Of a stretch of 64,000 nucleotides of DNA, positions 30,709-42,033 are shown in pieces. The DNA lies in NCBI GenBank assembly GCA_943789475.1, contig CALSUG010000001.1, positions 1 to 64,000 of the forward strand. The letters are read 5' to 3'. Position 1 is the stretch's first letter; every line of letters starts with the position of its first letter. The position numbers and the translations under genes are program-made. The notes under the pieces were generated by a model, which did not search any database, was not told where the DNA came from, and worked only from the letters and a program-made list of their open reading frames with translations. Source of the stretch: an uncultured Alphaproteobacteria bacterium (GTDB lineage Bacteria > Pseudomonadota > Alphaproteobacteria > Micavibrionales > UBA1664).

Positions 30709-31110
30709 CTATTTTACCAAATCGCTAATGCGGATTTCATCCAATGTTTTCTTAATTGCTATGTTTACCTTGTTCCATTTGTTTTGTGGAGCGTAAAGCC
30801 GTGCCAATGCACAGTCATTTTGTGCATCATTCTCACATGGGGATAGCTCTAACGGTCCCTCAATCGCCTCCACCACGTCGGTCACACTGATACATGCCAA
30901 TGATAGTGGTACAATATATCCGCCATTTGCACCACGTTGCGCGGTTATGATCTTTTTCGACGCCATCATTTTCAACACTTTTTGTACCGTAGGCTCGGGC
31001 AATTGCGTTTTCCCCGATACAAAAGACGCACTCACAGGTTTACCCGCCTGATCACCAAGACAACCAAGGACAATAACGGCGTAATCCGTGAGTTTTGAAA
31101 GCTTTAACAT
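30709..31110 (-). CDS. Rrf2-family transcriptional regulator (suf operon)
   Basis: MLKLSKLTDYAVIVLGCLG...GKTQLPEPTVQKVLKMMASKKIITAQRGANGGYIV. Confidence 0.9.
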   Translation of the reverse strand: MLKLSKLTDYAVIVLGCLGDQAGKPVSASFVSGKTQLPEPTVQKVLKMMASKKIITAQRGANGGYIVPLSLACISVTDVVEAIEGPLELSPCENDAQNDCALARLYAPQNKWNKVNIAIKKTLDEIRISDLVK

Positions 31111-31524
31111 TTAATTAGTACCAATCTTAGACCTATATGGAATTTTATAGTGATATAATTGATTTTGGTCAAGATATTAACGTTTCCTAAACATTTTATC
31201 GCCATAATTAAGGTTAAGAATAGGAGCATAGGAAAAAATGATTACAAAGGCGTTCAAAATGGCAGCATACGGATTAAACTGTTTAAAACAGGTTATGAAT
31301 TCAGATATTCCAGAAGTTCAAACAATCAAAAAAATTGGTGTGGCCATCGCTAACGGTACTTTGCAAGGTATTCATATGATTGGAGAAGCATCATTCCCTC
31401 AAACGGTCTCCCCTTCCCCTGCATACAGCACAATAAAAAATGGATAATTTAAAATTTAAAATTAATTGACATATTTTTTAATTTGATTTACATTACCCTT
31501 AACAACTTGTTAAGGAATTGAATA

Positions 31525-32615
31525 ATGTCACCATATATTGAAAAAGAAGATCGCGTTGCCACAGCCGAACTAATAATGGAAGCGTCAAGCAACCTTCCTG
31601 TTGAAAGAGAAAGCAACTTCCCCACCACAGAAGAGCTAGGCAATTTTTTAAATACGGAATACACGTTTTTAAACGATCCTTTTGGTACACTCAGACAACT
31701 TCAAAAATCCATTCTAGAAGTTGGAAAAAGACTGCAAGAACATAAAGATGCAGGTCATGAACACATATTCAACCGCACAATCGCAATGGGAAATCATGTA
31801 CGACTATTATCTAAAATACCTAAAAATAAATCCGATGCATTCAAGTTAATAAAACATGACGTACAATCACTTGGAAGGAAAGCTGTAAGAGCATCCCTAT
31901 TATCTGTAACGGCGCTTGCAACAACTGTCGTCGCTGTCGCAGGTATTGGTTTGTATTCAAAAATCAATCAGGCACAAGATATGGATGAGATCCTAGAAGC
32001 AAACAATGCCATTGGTGAGGCCGCGACATCATGCCTTATAGAAGAAGTTCAGTCTGTTTACCCTAACGCAACGCTTGATTTCATTGCAGCACACGATCGC
32101 TGGTATTATGAACGTTATAATGATCCTGACCCAACCGTTCAGCATGTTGCGTCTCAAATGCTTGACAGCGTTCGCCAAGGCACTCCATTAAGTGATTACT
32201 ATCAACAAAAATAGAAGATCCCGATTTCGCCAAACGTGTTCGAGACACAGCATTCGCACAACAACTTGGCGACCTTGTCTTATTAAGAGACCGAGATTGG
32301 ACTGAAATAAATTCAGTTACGATTGATCCAGAGGCCGGCAATGTGAACTACTCAATTACAAACGTTGTAAGTGATACACCAATAATTCATAGTCACAGTA
32401 TAAGAAACAATCTATATAAAATTAGCACCCCTCTTGGCAATCTATTTACGTCGATATCAAGATCTGGTCTTAGAAGCCATTCCAGCGGTGATTATGGAAG
32501 AGATGGATTTTCTCAACATACAAAAACACCCAATTCATCAGAAGCACAACAAGCACATCAAAAGCAAAAACAACTTTATAGCGCCCTCAGACAGTGCATG
32601 ACATTGAGAAAATAA
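31525..32615 (+). pseudogene. hypothetical TM protein split by frameshift in an A-run
   Basis: ORF 31525..32214 ends at caacaaaaatag; one added A gives QQKIEDPDFAKRVRDTAFAQQLGDLVLL... which runs into ORF 32343..32615. Confidence 0.6.
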
Positions 32616-34178
32616 TTACTTCACATCCATAAATTTGATGTTCGGGTATTTATCTTGAACATCTTGTAAATGCCATGCATTACGTGCGATGAAGACAGGA
32701 TCTTGATCATGATCCATGGCAACGGCGGCATTATTATTATCCAAGAATTTTTTCATTTCTTTTGGATCATCGGAATATACCCACCGTGCGGTATAGAGCT
32801 CCGTCGCTTCGAACCGTACGGGACAATTATATTCGCTACGGATTCTGTCTTTCAACACATCAAATTGCAATGGTCCAACAACGCCAACAACCCAACCGCT
32901 ATCTAAATTCGTTTTGAATACGCGCGCGGCGCCTTCTTCGGCCAATTGCGTTAATGCCTCTCCCAAATGTTTTGCCTTCATCGGGTCATCAGGGCGCGCA
33001 CGTTGCAAAATTTCGGGTGCAAATGATGGAATATCAGTAAATTTAAACTCTTCACCCTCGGTCAAACCATCACCAATGCGCAAGTTACCGTGGTTTGGAA
33101 TACCAATAATATCTCCTGCAAAGGCTTCTTCCGCCATTTCGCGGTCTTGCGCCAAAAATAATTGTGGGGAATGGATCGCGATCATTTTACCTGAACGAGA
33201 ATGTTTCAACTTCATCCCCTTTCTAAATCGACCTGAACATATACGCGCAAATGCAATACGGTCACGGTGTTTAGGGTCCATATTCGCCTGAATTTTAAAA
33301 ACAAAGGCTGATACTTTTTTCTCATCTGGTTCAATGTCACGTGTGTCTGTCTTTTGCGGGCGCGGACTTGGCGCCAATTTCTTCACACCGTCCAACAATT
33401 CACGTACACCAAAATTATTAATCGCCGATCCAAAAAATACAGGTGTCATTGCCCCATCACGATATGCATCCATATCAAATTCTGGACATACGCCCTTTGC
33501 CATTTCGACCCCTTCGATATAGTCGTTATAACGCCCCTCATCCAACAACTCTTTTATTTGCGGATCATCATACCCTTGTGCCGAAATTGCCGCCTCGGTC
33601 GCCTTTTTCTCAACCAACGTAATGGTATCATCAAAAATATTATAAACCCCTTTAAAATCACGCCCCTGCCCTATTGGCCAATTCGCAGGCGTCACATCCA
33701 AGGCTAGTTTTTCTTCGACCTCGTCCAAAACCTCTAACGGATCACGACCATCGCGGTCCATTTTGTTAATAAATGTAATGATAGGAATATTACGCAGGCG
33801 ACAAACCTCGAACAATTTACGTGTTTGTGTTTCGATACCTTTGGCGGCATCCAACACCATAATCGCACTGTCCACGGCGGTAAGGGTTCTATATGTATCT
33901 TCGGAAAAATCTTCATGACCTGGCGTATCAAGAAGGTTAAATGTGTGTCCCTCATATTCGAACGTCATAACGGATGATGCCACGGAAATTCCGCGTTCTT
34001 GTTCAACCTTCATCCAATCTGACGTTGCACGGCGGCGATCACCCTTGGCCTTGACTTCACCAGCCATTTGAATAGCACCACCAAAAAGGAGAAGTTTTTC
34101 CGTCAGAGTCGTTTTACCCGCATCAGGGTGAGAAATAATCGCGAATGTGCGTCGTTTGGTAATTGTGTCTGTTAACAT
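32616..34178 (-). CDS. prfC: peptide chain release factor 3
   Basis: TFAIISHPDAGKTTLTEKLLLFGGAIQ, RGISVASSVMTFEYEGHTFNLLDTPGHEDFSEDTYRTL. Confidence 0.95.
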   Translation of the reverse strand: MLTDTITKRRTFAIISHPDAGKTTLTEKLLLFGGAIQMAGEVKAKGDRRRATSDWMKVEQERGISVASSVMTFEYEGHTFNLLDTPGHEDFSEDTYRTLTAVDSAIMVLDAAKGIETQTRKLFEVCRLRNIPIITFINKMDRDGRDPLEVLDEVEEKLALDVTPANWPIGQGRDFKGVYNIFDDTITLVEKKATEAAISAQGYDDPQIKELLDEGRYNDYIEGVEMAKGVCPEFDMDAYRDGAMTPVFFGSAINNFGVRELLDGVKKLAPSPRPQKTDTRDIEPDEKKVSAFVFKIQANMDPKHRDRIAFARICSGRFRKGMKLKHSRSGKMIAIHSPQLFLAQDREMAEEAFAGDIIGIPNHGNLRIGDGLTEGEEFKFTDIPSFAPEILQRARPDDPMKAKHLGEALTQLAEEGAARVFKTNLDSGWVVGVVGPLQFDVLKDRIRSEYNCPVRFEATELYTARWVYSDDPKEMKKFLDNNNAAVAMDHDQDPVFIARNAWHLQDVQDKYPNIKFMDVK

Positions 34179-34237
34179 GGACGATTGTTACCGCATATCA
34201 ATCATCCATGGCAATGTTTATTTTGTTCAGAAAGCGA

Positions 34238-34609
34238 TTACATACGATGTATAGGAGCTTTTGATGGTTCAACTTCACAATCGCGCATTTGGTCAGCAAT
34301 CTGTTCCATAACTCCCCGTGCACCATTTTCTTTCAGATACGGCAAAACCATAAAAGGATTTTCTGATGAAGCCTCATCTGGCATTACAACACCATAATCT
34401 CCTTTATATTCCTCAAAATCACCAGCAGGGTCTAAATTAATTTTAATTCCAAATGGTTGAGCCGTATTTCTTTGTACCAACTCAATTGATTGAATAGCTG
34501 CAGAATCCGGATAAAATATAACATTAGAGCCACTAGTTCCGCGACCGTCTGTTACAATAACAATCGCATTACCATTATATTTTCCTGAAAATTCAATTTT
34601 ATTCGTCAT
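34238..34609 (-). CDS. hypothetical protein
   Basis: 123-aa ORF, no recognised domain. Confidence 0.5.
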   Translation of the reverse strand: MTNKIEFSGKYNGNAIVIVTDGRGTSGSNVIFYPDSAAIQSIELVQRNTAQPFGIKINLDPAGDFEEYKGDYGVVMPDEASSENPFMVLPYLKENGARGVMEQIADQMRDCEVEPSKAPIHRM

Positions 34610-34654
34610 ATTAATATCTCCTTATATTGAAAATTAATACAAATAAAAAATATG

Positions 34655-36160
34655 TCAATAAATTCTTTCTTTCGGGAAGGTACATGTCACAACCGTGCCC
34701 TCACCCTTTGTTGATTCAATAGCAAGCTTTCCACCATGCATATCCATCATTGCCTTGGCAATAGGAAGACCAAGCCCCGTACCTTGCCCTTTATTCAAAC
34801 TTGGGTCCGACACCTGACCAAAGGGCTCTAAAACCTCTGTAATGCGTTCTTGTGGAATACCAATACCATGATCCGTTACCGACACGATAATATCATCGTC
34901 ATAAGCGATCGATATAACAACTTCGCCACCACTCTTTGAAAATTTCACCGCGTTACTCAACAAATTTAAAAACACTTGTCTTACCAACCGTTCATCCAAA
35001 GACACCATTGGTATATCGTCAGCTGTATCAAGGCGTAAGGTGACATTAAATTGTTCTGCACGCGCAATCATCAGGCGTTTTACACTTCGCAACAAACCCA
35101 CAATATCAATGTTTTCTTCATCAAGTGGCATTTTACCAGCCTCAATTTTAGACATGTCGAGGACATCATTAATAATTTGCAACAAATGCTGTGCCGAAAA
35201 TTTAATATCACCCAAATATTCAATGTAATGCGGGTTTTCAATAACGCCCAACGTGCCATTAATCATCATTTCTGAAAAACCAATCACTGCATTCAATGGT
35301 GTACGCAGTTCATGTGACATATTCGCAAGGAATGCCGATTTTGCCTTATTCGCATCATCTGCCTCGTCCTTGGCACGGCGTAAATCACGTTCAATTTTCT
35401 TTAATTCAGACACATCAACAACGGTTGTAATACGAAATGATCGCCCATTCGATAATTCCATCATTGATGAAGTTACCATCACATTCATTATGGATTGATC
35501 TGCTCGTAATATACGAATTTCACCAAAATTCTTTTTTCGTTTCTGTAACGCATCTTGGTGACGTCCCCACGCTCGCTCATGATCTTCTGATGGAATAATT
35601 TTAATTAACTCTTCCCCCATTAAATCAATCGCTTTCCAACCAGTTTGCTTAATAAAAGCATCATTAACACGAACAAAACGGCCATGATGGTCCGTCACAG
35701 TAATTCCAACATCACTAACATCAAAAACGGTTGTAAACATGGATATCGCATCATCACGTTCGCGTTGCACCGCGGCTTGTTCTGTTGCTGGTGGACGTGC
35801 TTGCATTTCAACCAACACAACATCGTCGTCTTCATTTTTAACAGGGTTAAGCAAAAACGATTGAATCTGCATGTGTCCTGGAATTTTTGGCAGAACCTGT
35901 ATTGAAATAGGTACATGAGATTCAAAACAAACAGTTAGGGCTTGTAAAATATGCGTTGTATTCGCCGTATCCAAAAAATCACGTAAATACATACCATCAA
36001 TAGTTTCACATGCCCCTTCCGCATTAGGGCAAAAATAGTTCACCGCAGATTGGTTTGCATGAGCAACGTAAAAATGGTCTTTTTTCTCTTGAAAAATAAC
36101 AAGTCGAGCAAGAGGAGAAACCTCGAATAATTTTTGATAATCAATGACTTGTTTACTCAT
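34655..36160 (-). CDS. PAS-domain sensor histidine kinase
   Basis: PAS region; AFLANMSHELRTPLNAVIGFSEMM; VSVTDHGIGIPQE; GTGLGLPIAKAMMDMHGG. Confidence 0.93.
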   Translation of the reverse strand: MSKQVIDYQKLFEVSPLARLVIFQEKKDHFYVAHANQSAVNYFCPNAEGACETIDGMYLRDFLDTANTTHILQALTVCFESHVPISIQVLPKIPGHMQIQSFLLNPVKNEDDDVVLVEMQARPPATEQAAVQRERDDAISMFTTVFDVSDVGITVTDHHGRFVRVNDAFIKQTGWKAIDLMGEELIKIIPSEDHERAWGRHQDALQKRKKNFGEIRILRADQSIMNVMVTSSMMELSNGRSFRITTVVDVSELKKIERDLRRAKDEADDANKAKSAFLANMSHELRTPLNAVIGFSEMMINGTLGVIENPHYIEYLGDIKFSAQHLLQIINDVLDMSKIEAGKMPLDEENIDIVGLLRSVKRLMIARAEQFNVTLRLDTADDIPMVSLDERLVRQVFLNLLSNAVKFSKSGGEVVISIAYDDDIIVSVTDHGIGIPQERITEVLEPFGQVSDPSLNKGQGTGLGLPIAKAMMDMHGGKLAIESTKGEGTVVTCTFPKERIY

Positions 36161-36198
36161 ATTACTATAAAGACAAAAAATATGCCAAAGCGCAAGAG

Positions 36199-36828
36199 TT
36201 ATTCCGTACCAAAGAAACGGTCACCAGCATCACCAAGACCCGGAACAATAAACGCATTTTCATTCAAATAATCATCAATAGCCGCGGTATAAACAGGAAT
36301 TGTTGGGTATTTATCTTGTAATACCTTTATCCCTTCGGGTGCACATAACAATGTTACAATCACAATATCATCCACTGTTGCTCCCTCACGGATAAGAACA
36401 TCCAAGGTTGCGATCATTGATCCACCCGTTGCCAACATGGGATCAACAACAAATATTGGACGATCCATTTTTTTCGGCAATCTGACCAAATATTCAATTG
36501 GTTGGTGTGTTTCTTCATCGCGTGCAAGGCCGATATGCCCCGTATCGGCATGTGGTAACAACCGCCCCATACCTTCGGACAATGCCAACCCTGCGCGTAA
36601 TATAGGAACAATCAACGGTGTTCCCTCCACCATTACACCATCATATGATGTTAATGGTGTTTGAACCGTTGTTGGTTTCGTCGGCATATGTTGCGTTGCA
36701 TCGGCGCACAAGAAAACAGCGATTTCCGACAGATATCTACGAAAATCCATATCAGATGTGTTTTTATCACGAATTCTTGTTAAACGGTCTTGAACAATTG
36801 GATGGGTATTAATGTGTATATTTTGCAT
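36199..36828 (-). CDS. upp: uracil phosphoribosyltransferase
   Basis: VPILRAGLALSEGMGRLLPHADTGHIGLARDEET; VVDPMLATGGSMIATLDVL. Confidence 0.94.
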   Translation of the reverse strand: MQNIHINTHPIVQDRLTRIRDKNTSDMDFRRYLSEIAVFLCADATQHMPTKPTTVQTPLTSYDGVMVEGTPLIVPILRAGLALSEGMGRLLPHADTGHIGLARDEETHQPIEYLVRLPKKMDRPIFVVDPMLATGGSMIATLDVLIREGATVDDIVIVTLLCAPEGIKVLQDKYPTIPVYTAAIDDYLNENAFIVPGLGDAGDRFFGTE

Positions 36829-37025
36829 GATTAACCACTACCACGAATATTCATGTTCTCAAAACGACTTATTTAAGTCGGTTAAGTTTAAACGCGCCCA
36901 CCTAACCCATTGATTTCGTTCATTCCGACTTAAACGACTTAGGTTTTTAATTTCTAATTATAAAAACGCATTCATAACGTTGATGGAATGATTATACATC
37001 AACACCAACGAGGCATGTAAATTAA

Positions 37026-38216
37026 CTAGTCAACCAACCATTCTTTTTCCAATTGATCCAATGTGCCATCCTTAATGCTCGCGCGGACTTCACGCATCAA
37101 CCTTGTCATTGTCGCGATATTATGCACGGACAAAATATGCGTTGCCAATGGTTCGTGTGATTTAATCAAGTGATGCAAATATCCCTTTGAAAATGTTTGT
37201 GAATAATAATGATCTTGTGTTTCATCCAACGGCGTTGGATCATCACGGAAACGACCATTACGCAAATTCATACGTTCGTTCGGCTCACCTTTTTTCAACG
37301 CCCAACCATGGCGTGCAATACGTGTTGGCGTCACACAATCAAATGTATCAATCCCCATACGCACACCTTTAAACACATCACGCATGGAACCAATTCCCAA
37401 TAAATGCACAGGGCGATCTTCGGGAACATTTGGCATACACCATGATACGACCTCGTCATAAATTTGATCGACCGTCACACCAAGTGATCCACCGATTGCG
37501 GTTCCAAAAAATGGTTGAGATGATACAAAATCACAAGATGCCTTGCGTAAATCTTCATACACGCCACCTTGCACAATACCGTACAACCCTTGTGATCCAT
37601 CGGCACCGCGTTTGAATTCCTCGAGTGAACGCATCTCCCAACGGTGAGACATCTCCATCGATTTCGCCATATAATCACGATCAAGGTGATATGGTGGACA
37701 TTCATCCAAACAATAAATTAAATCCGCGCCAATTTTACGTTGGGCATCGATTGAACTCTCTGGTGTTAGAATAAATTTTGATCCATCGATGTACGATTTG
37801 AAGACTGCGCCCTCTTCAGTAATGTCCAATAATAATTTTTCTTTTGGATTTTGCTTACGACGACCTTTAATTTCGTCTGCGACGGTCCCCTCACCAAAGG
37901 CAAAGATTTGGAATCCTCCGCTATCCGTCATCATTGGACCTGTCCACCCCGTCATGCCGTGTGCGCCACCTAATTTTTCAACGATGTCTGCGCCAGGTTG
38001 TACGACCAAGTGGTATGTGTTGACCAAATGAATGTCCGCGCCCGCCTCTGCCGCTTGTTTAGATGTCATACAGCGCAACGCGGCCTTTGTACCACAAAAG
38101 ATATAATTGGGCGTTTCAATCGTACCGTGCGGTGTTTTCAACTTTGCGATTCGCGCACGTGATTTAGGATCTTTAAATTCGATATCGAATGAGTGATTAG
38201 GATACAGATCAGACAT
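37026..38216 (-). CDS. tgt: queuine tRNA-ribosyltransferase
   Basis: HLVNTYHLVVQPGADIVEKLGGAHGMTGWTGPMMTDSGGFQIFAFGE; DCVTPTRIARHG. Confidence 0.93.
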   Translation of the reverse strand: MSDLYPNHSFDIEFKDPKSRARIAKLKTPHGTIETPNYIFCGTKAALRCMTSKQAAEAGADIHLVNTYHLVVQPGADIVEKLGGAHGMTGWTGPMMTDSGGFQIFAFGEGTVADEIKGRRKQNPKEKLLLDITEEGAVFKSYIDGSKFILTPESSIDAQRKIGADLIYCLDECPPYHLDRDYMAKSMEMSHRWEMRSLEEFKRGADGSQGLYGIVQGGVYEDLRKASCDFVSSQPFFGTAIGGSLGVTVDQIYDEVVSWCMPNVPEDRPVHLLGIGSMRDVFKGVRMGIDTFDCVTPTRIARHGWALKKGEPNERMNLRNGRFRDDPTPLDETQDHYYSQTFSKGYLHHLIKSHEPLATHILSVHNIATMTRLMREVRASIKDGTLDQLEKEWLVD

Positions 38217-38253
38217 TTAATTGAGCTTTCTTATATTTAACTTCAAACAAAAC

Positions 38254-38276
38254 AAAACCCCGTAAAACGGGGTCTT
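38254..38276. terminator. rho-independent terminator-like hairpin
   Basis: AAAACCCCGtaaaaCGGGGTCTT. Confidence 0.6.
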
Positions 38277-38304
38277 ATCAAAATAATATGCATTCGCGCA
38301 ATAA

Positions 38305-38598
38305 TTATGCTGCCGCAGCTTCTTTTTTTGCAACAACTTGTTTGCGCACTGGACGAAGGCTTGCTTCTAATTTAGTTGGCGCTGTGTCCAATAACCATGC
38401 ATCAAATCCACCTTTGTGTTCCAATGTACGAAGACCAGCCGCCGTTACTTTAATCTTAAAGAATTTTTCCAAAGACTCACTATAAACGCGTGTTTCTGTT
38501 AGGTTTGGCAAAAATTTACGGCGTGTTTTATTATTTGCGTGGGATACGTTATTTCCCGAAACAACACCTTTATTTGTTACAACACAACGACGTGACAT
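38305..38598 (-). CDS. rpmB: 50S ribosomal protein L28
   Basis: MSRRCVVTNKGVVSGNNVSHANNKTRRKFLPNL. Confidence 0.94.
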   Translation of the reverse strand: MSRRCVVTNKGVVSGNNVSHANNKTRRKFLPNLTETRVYSESLEKFFKIKVTAAGLRTLEHKGGFDAWLLDTAPTKLEASLRPVRKQVVAKKEAAAA

Positions 38599-38717
38599 TT
38601 TAATATTCCTTATATTTATAATTCAATTCTTGGCGGACAATACGCAAAAATAAAATGCATGTCAACAAAATGCTTTTCAAAACACTATTATTTCGCCTTC
38701 ATTTATAACAAAAACGA

Positions 38718-40052
38718 TTATGAGGACACTTTTTCTAAAGACCTCAAGATATCCAGTACAGATTGAGAGTGCAATTCAACTTGCTTTATCTCCTCTAGTG
38801 CAGCATCAACTCGCCCTGCATTAAAATGTTTAACCGCCTCAACACCATGCGCATGGACCTTTTCATGCGGCACAACAAGATCTTGAAATTTTCTATTATT
38901 TAAATATGCAGGATCTGAAACCTTATCATACCACTTACCCAAACGGCATGAATGATGATCCGCTAATTCATCTGCATTCAACCCCTCTTTTCCAACAACC
39001 ATATTAACAAGTCGCTTTTTCCACAACACGTGATCAGATTGCGCTAATTTAACAATCTTTCCCTCGATATTTAAATCCGATAGGCGATTAATTTGTTCTG
39101 TTATCATATTTTCAACAACGGACATCGAATCAACAATTTTTTCAATACCATCAACGCTCTTCGTACTACTAAGCGCAATATCTGATATACCATCTGACAC
39201 TTCATTTGCCGCCTGGGCCTGCTCTTGCAATGTTCTAGAAATATTTTGCGTTTCCGTTGTCACACTATCTGTCTTGTTACGAATAGATCCTATTTTTTCA
39301 AATAAGGCCCCCATTGATTCACGACCACCTGATACCGCATCTAAACTATTATTCATCGATTGCGTGATTGATGTCATTTCATCTCTTAATTCCAATATAA
39401 TATTTGAAATTTCTTCCGTTGCCTCTGCTGTGTGTGCGGACAACACCTTTACCTCATTTGCAACAACCGCAAACCCTTTACCGGCCTCCCCAGCTCTGGC
39501 TGCCTCAATTGTCGCATTCAATGCCAACAAATTTGTTTGTGATGATATTTTTTTAATCGTTCCTAAAATATCCGTAATATTATCTGATAGTGCATTTAGA
39601 TTACTAATACGTGATGATGTTTCCGAAACGGCATCCCCAATTTGTTCCATATTGTTTTGCACGTCACGGCAGGATTTCTCCCCCTCAACACTTGATGATT
39701 GCGCGTCTCTTGCTTGATCAGAGATATTACTTCCATAATTTCCAATTTCACGCACCGTTGCTGTCATCTGTTCGCCGGCTGCCGCAATCGATTGAGCCTT
39801 ATGATTGACTTCTCTAAGATCGTAAAACATTTGTGCCGAAAACACCGCCGTTTCATTGGCCTCAACAGATAGGGAAACAACATTATCCAAATCCGCCACC
39901 GATTTTTCTTGTAAAGTAATTCTCAATTTATTCAATGCTTGAGATATTTTGTCTTCTCCCATTACTTTTTGAGAGTAATCTCCTGCTATCAAAGAATTTA
40001 AAAAATTTAAAACTTCACTATTATCTTCCATTACTGTCTTCCCCATAAACAT
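38718..40052 (-). CDS. soluble methyl-accepting chemotaxis protein with CZB domain
   Basis: MCP hairpin tip [38 protein letters not shown]-terminal [10 protein letters not shown]...[11 protein letters not shown]...HEKVHAHG (CZB-like). Confidence 0.88.
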   Translation of the reverse strand: MFMGKTVMEDNSEVLNFLNSLIAGDYSQKVMGEDKISQALNKLRITLQEKSVADLDNVVSLSVEANETAVFSAQMFYDLREVNHKAQSIAAAGEQMTATVREIGNYGSNISDQARDAQSSSVEGEKSCRDVQNNMEQIGDAVSETSSRISNLNALSDNITDILGTIKKISSQTNLLALNATIEAARAGEAGKGFAVVANEVKVLSAHTAEATEEISNIILELRDEMTSITQSMNNSLDAVSGGRESMGALFEKIGSIRNKTDSVTTETQNISRTLQEQAQAANEVSDGISDIALSSTKSVDGIEKIVDSMSVVENMITEQINRLSDLNIEGKIVKLAQSDHVLWKKRLVNMVVGKEGLNADELADHHSCRLGKWYDKVSDPAYLNNRKFQDLVVPHEKVHAHGVEAVKHFNAGRVDAALEEIKQVELHSQSVLDILRSLEKVSS

Positions 40053-40154
40053 ATATAAAAATACACCCTACGGAATTCGTAAAAAAATAAAAGCGTCTCG
40101 TGATACAATTGAATGTTTTTTTAGATTTGAATAAATCTATTTTCTAAGGATCAA

Positions 40155-40204
40155 TGGTGGGTGATAACGGGCTCGAACCGCTGACCCTCTCGGTGTAAAC
40201 GAGA
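40155..40204. repeat. attachment-site copy: tRNA-Val 3'-end duplication, left end of island
   Basis: tggtgggtgataacgggctcgaaccgctgaccctctcggtgtaaacgaga; matches 47988-48037 with 2 mismatches. Confidence 0.92.
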
Positions 40205-40340
40205 CAAACACCATATTCATACAAATTAATATCAATGTACAAACCTTTATAATCCTTGCTTTTGAAGGAAATACAGCATATCAATATATGTACAGAACTT
40301 TACAAAAATAGATAAAATTTGCGGCACCAATGAGGCACCA

Positions 40341-41402
40341 ATGACTAAAAAAAATAAAGAAATATCAAAAAAATTACAAAATACTTTCACTTTTACGGTG
40401 TCACAGTTAAAAAAATTAGAAAAAAAATCCACTCGCGAGTACTATCACGACTCAAAGGAAGATGGCCTTACATTGTGCATCACTCCAGCTGGAACAATGA
40501 CCTTCTACATTCGCAAAAGATACAACGGAAAAGATGAACGATTTAGAATCGGTAAATTTCCTGACATCACCATCGAACAGGCTAGGAAAAAGGCACAAAC
40601 CATTAAAGGGCAGCTTGCTACAGGAGAAGACCCTATAGGCGATAAACGACGGTTACGAATAGATATTACATTTGGTGAAATGTTTGATCGCTATATTGAG
40701 GATTATGCCCAAAACCATACAAAAACATGGGAACAAGACATTGCAGACATTAATGGTAAAGCCTCTCACTGGCTAAAACGCAAAGCCTCAACCATTACAC
40801 ATGCCGAGATTGTAAAAATTCATAATCAGGTTGGAAAAGATCACGGAAAATATGCGGCAAATCGTTTCATAGAACGTCTAAATAGTATCTATAATCGCTC
40901 TATAAAATGGGAATGGCAGCATCCTAATCCTGTTACTGGAATCCAAAAATTTAAAACGCAGGCAAGAGAACGATTTTTAAATAAAGAAGAAGTTTCGTTT
41001 CTAGTACAATCATTAGAAGAAGATCACGATCAAACTGTCGTCGACTATATATGGCTCTCACTGTTTACTGGGGCGAGAAAAAGCAACATTCTATCCATGA
41101 AATGGGATGATATATATTTTGAAACGCAACAATGGAGAATGCCAGAGACTAAAAATGGCTCCCCTGTCACTATTCCCCTTATCCAGCGCGCGGTTCACCT
41201 GTTAGAGAAAAGAAAACGAGGAACCAACTCTAAATGGGTTTTTCCAAATGACACAAAGCAATCAAAAACAGGACATTATTCAAATCCGAAAAGAAGCTGG
41301 AAAAGAATTTTAATAAGAGCCCAAATTTTATCTTGGAAAAACAATGAAAAATACGCCTCTATCGCCGCCTTCAATCAAAGTATTTTAAAAGCATTGAAAT
41401 AA
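40341..41402 (+). pseudogene. P4-type tyrosine integrase with internal deletion in catalytic domain
   Basis: DUF4102-like N-terminus, GARKSNILSMKWDDI (first catalytic Arg); HxxR and GH..T segments absent; ends NNEKYASIAAFNQSILKALK. Confidence 0.8.
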
Positions 41403-41499
41403 AAATCCCCCAGCAGCTCTACTCGGGACTTATTCAAAACAATAATCCTTAATACCCACATAACGAAATTTAATCCCGTTATGAGAAAGGATATTAATA

Positions 41500-41694
41500 A
41501 TGAATGATAAACTATTAACACGAAAAGAAGCTGCCGATTATTTAGGAGTACCACCATCAACACTCGCTGTTTGGGCCTGCACAGGGCGATATGACCTTCC
41601 CTACATAAAAATTGGAGGTGTTATTCGCTATCAACTATCTGAAATTATCGCATTCACTGAACGTCATACGCGCAGACAATCTCAGGAAGGATAA
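41500..41694 (+). CDS. AlpA/excisionase-like HTH protein
   Basis: LLTRKEAADYLGVPPSTLAVWACTGRYDLPYIKIGGVIRYQLSEIIAFTERHT. Confidence 0.8.
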   Translation: MNDKLLTRKEAADYLGVPPSTLAVWACTGRYDLPYIKIGGVIRYQLSEIIAFTERHTRRQSQEG

Positions 41695-41702
41695 GAAATT
41701 TC

Positions 41703-41891
41703 ATGAACATAGAAAAATATATGCGAATTGATCATGTCTGTCGTTACCTGAACAAATCACAAAGTACTTTATACCGTTGGCGCATTCAAGGAACTGGCCC
41801 CCAATATTATCAAATTGGTGGAATGGTTTACTACCTAAAAAATGATATTGACGATTGGCTCAATAAAACAGTCACAAAATCATGGTTCTAA
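41703..41891 (+). CDS. second AlpA-like HTH protein
   Basis: MRIDHVCRYLNKSQSTLYRWRIQGTGPQYYQIGGMVYYLKNDIDDWLNK. Confidence 0.75.
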   Translation: MNIEKYMRIDHVCRYLNKSQSTLYRWRIQGTGPQYYQIGGMVYYLKNDIDDWLNKTVTKSWF

Positions 41892-41894
41892 AAA

Positions 41895-41926
41895 TAAGGG
41901 AGGCACCTATCTCCCTTATTTTTCGC
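41895..41926. terminator. terminator-like hairpin
   Basis: AATAAGGGAGgcacctatCTCCCTTATTTTT. Confidence 0.6.
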
Positions 41927-42033
41927 CTACAATTCGGTCATTTTAGTGCAAATAAATCAGCACTCTCAAAAAACATAAAAGTCACCAAAAACACTTGTAG
42001 AACAATACCTTGAGTGCGAGAAAGCATCATTCA

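Noticed and set aside
31238-31447. Small ORF MITKAFKMAAYGLNCLKQVM...
   Set aside because: 69 aa, no family recognised; plausible but unsupported.
36840-36960. Palindromic AT-rich repeats (CGACTTATTTAAGTCG, GACTTAAACGACTTAGG) between upp and tgt
   Set aside because: Short and AT-rich; may be regulatory or terminator-related but no clear structure or repetition to support a call.
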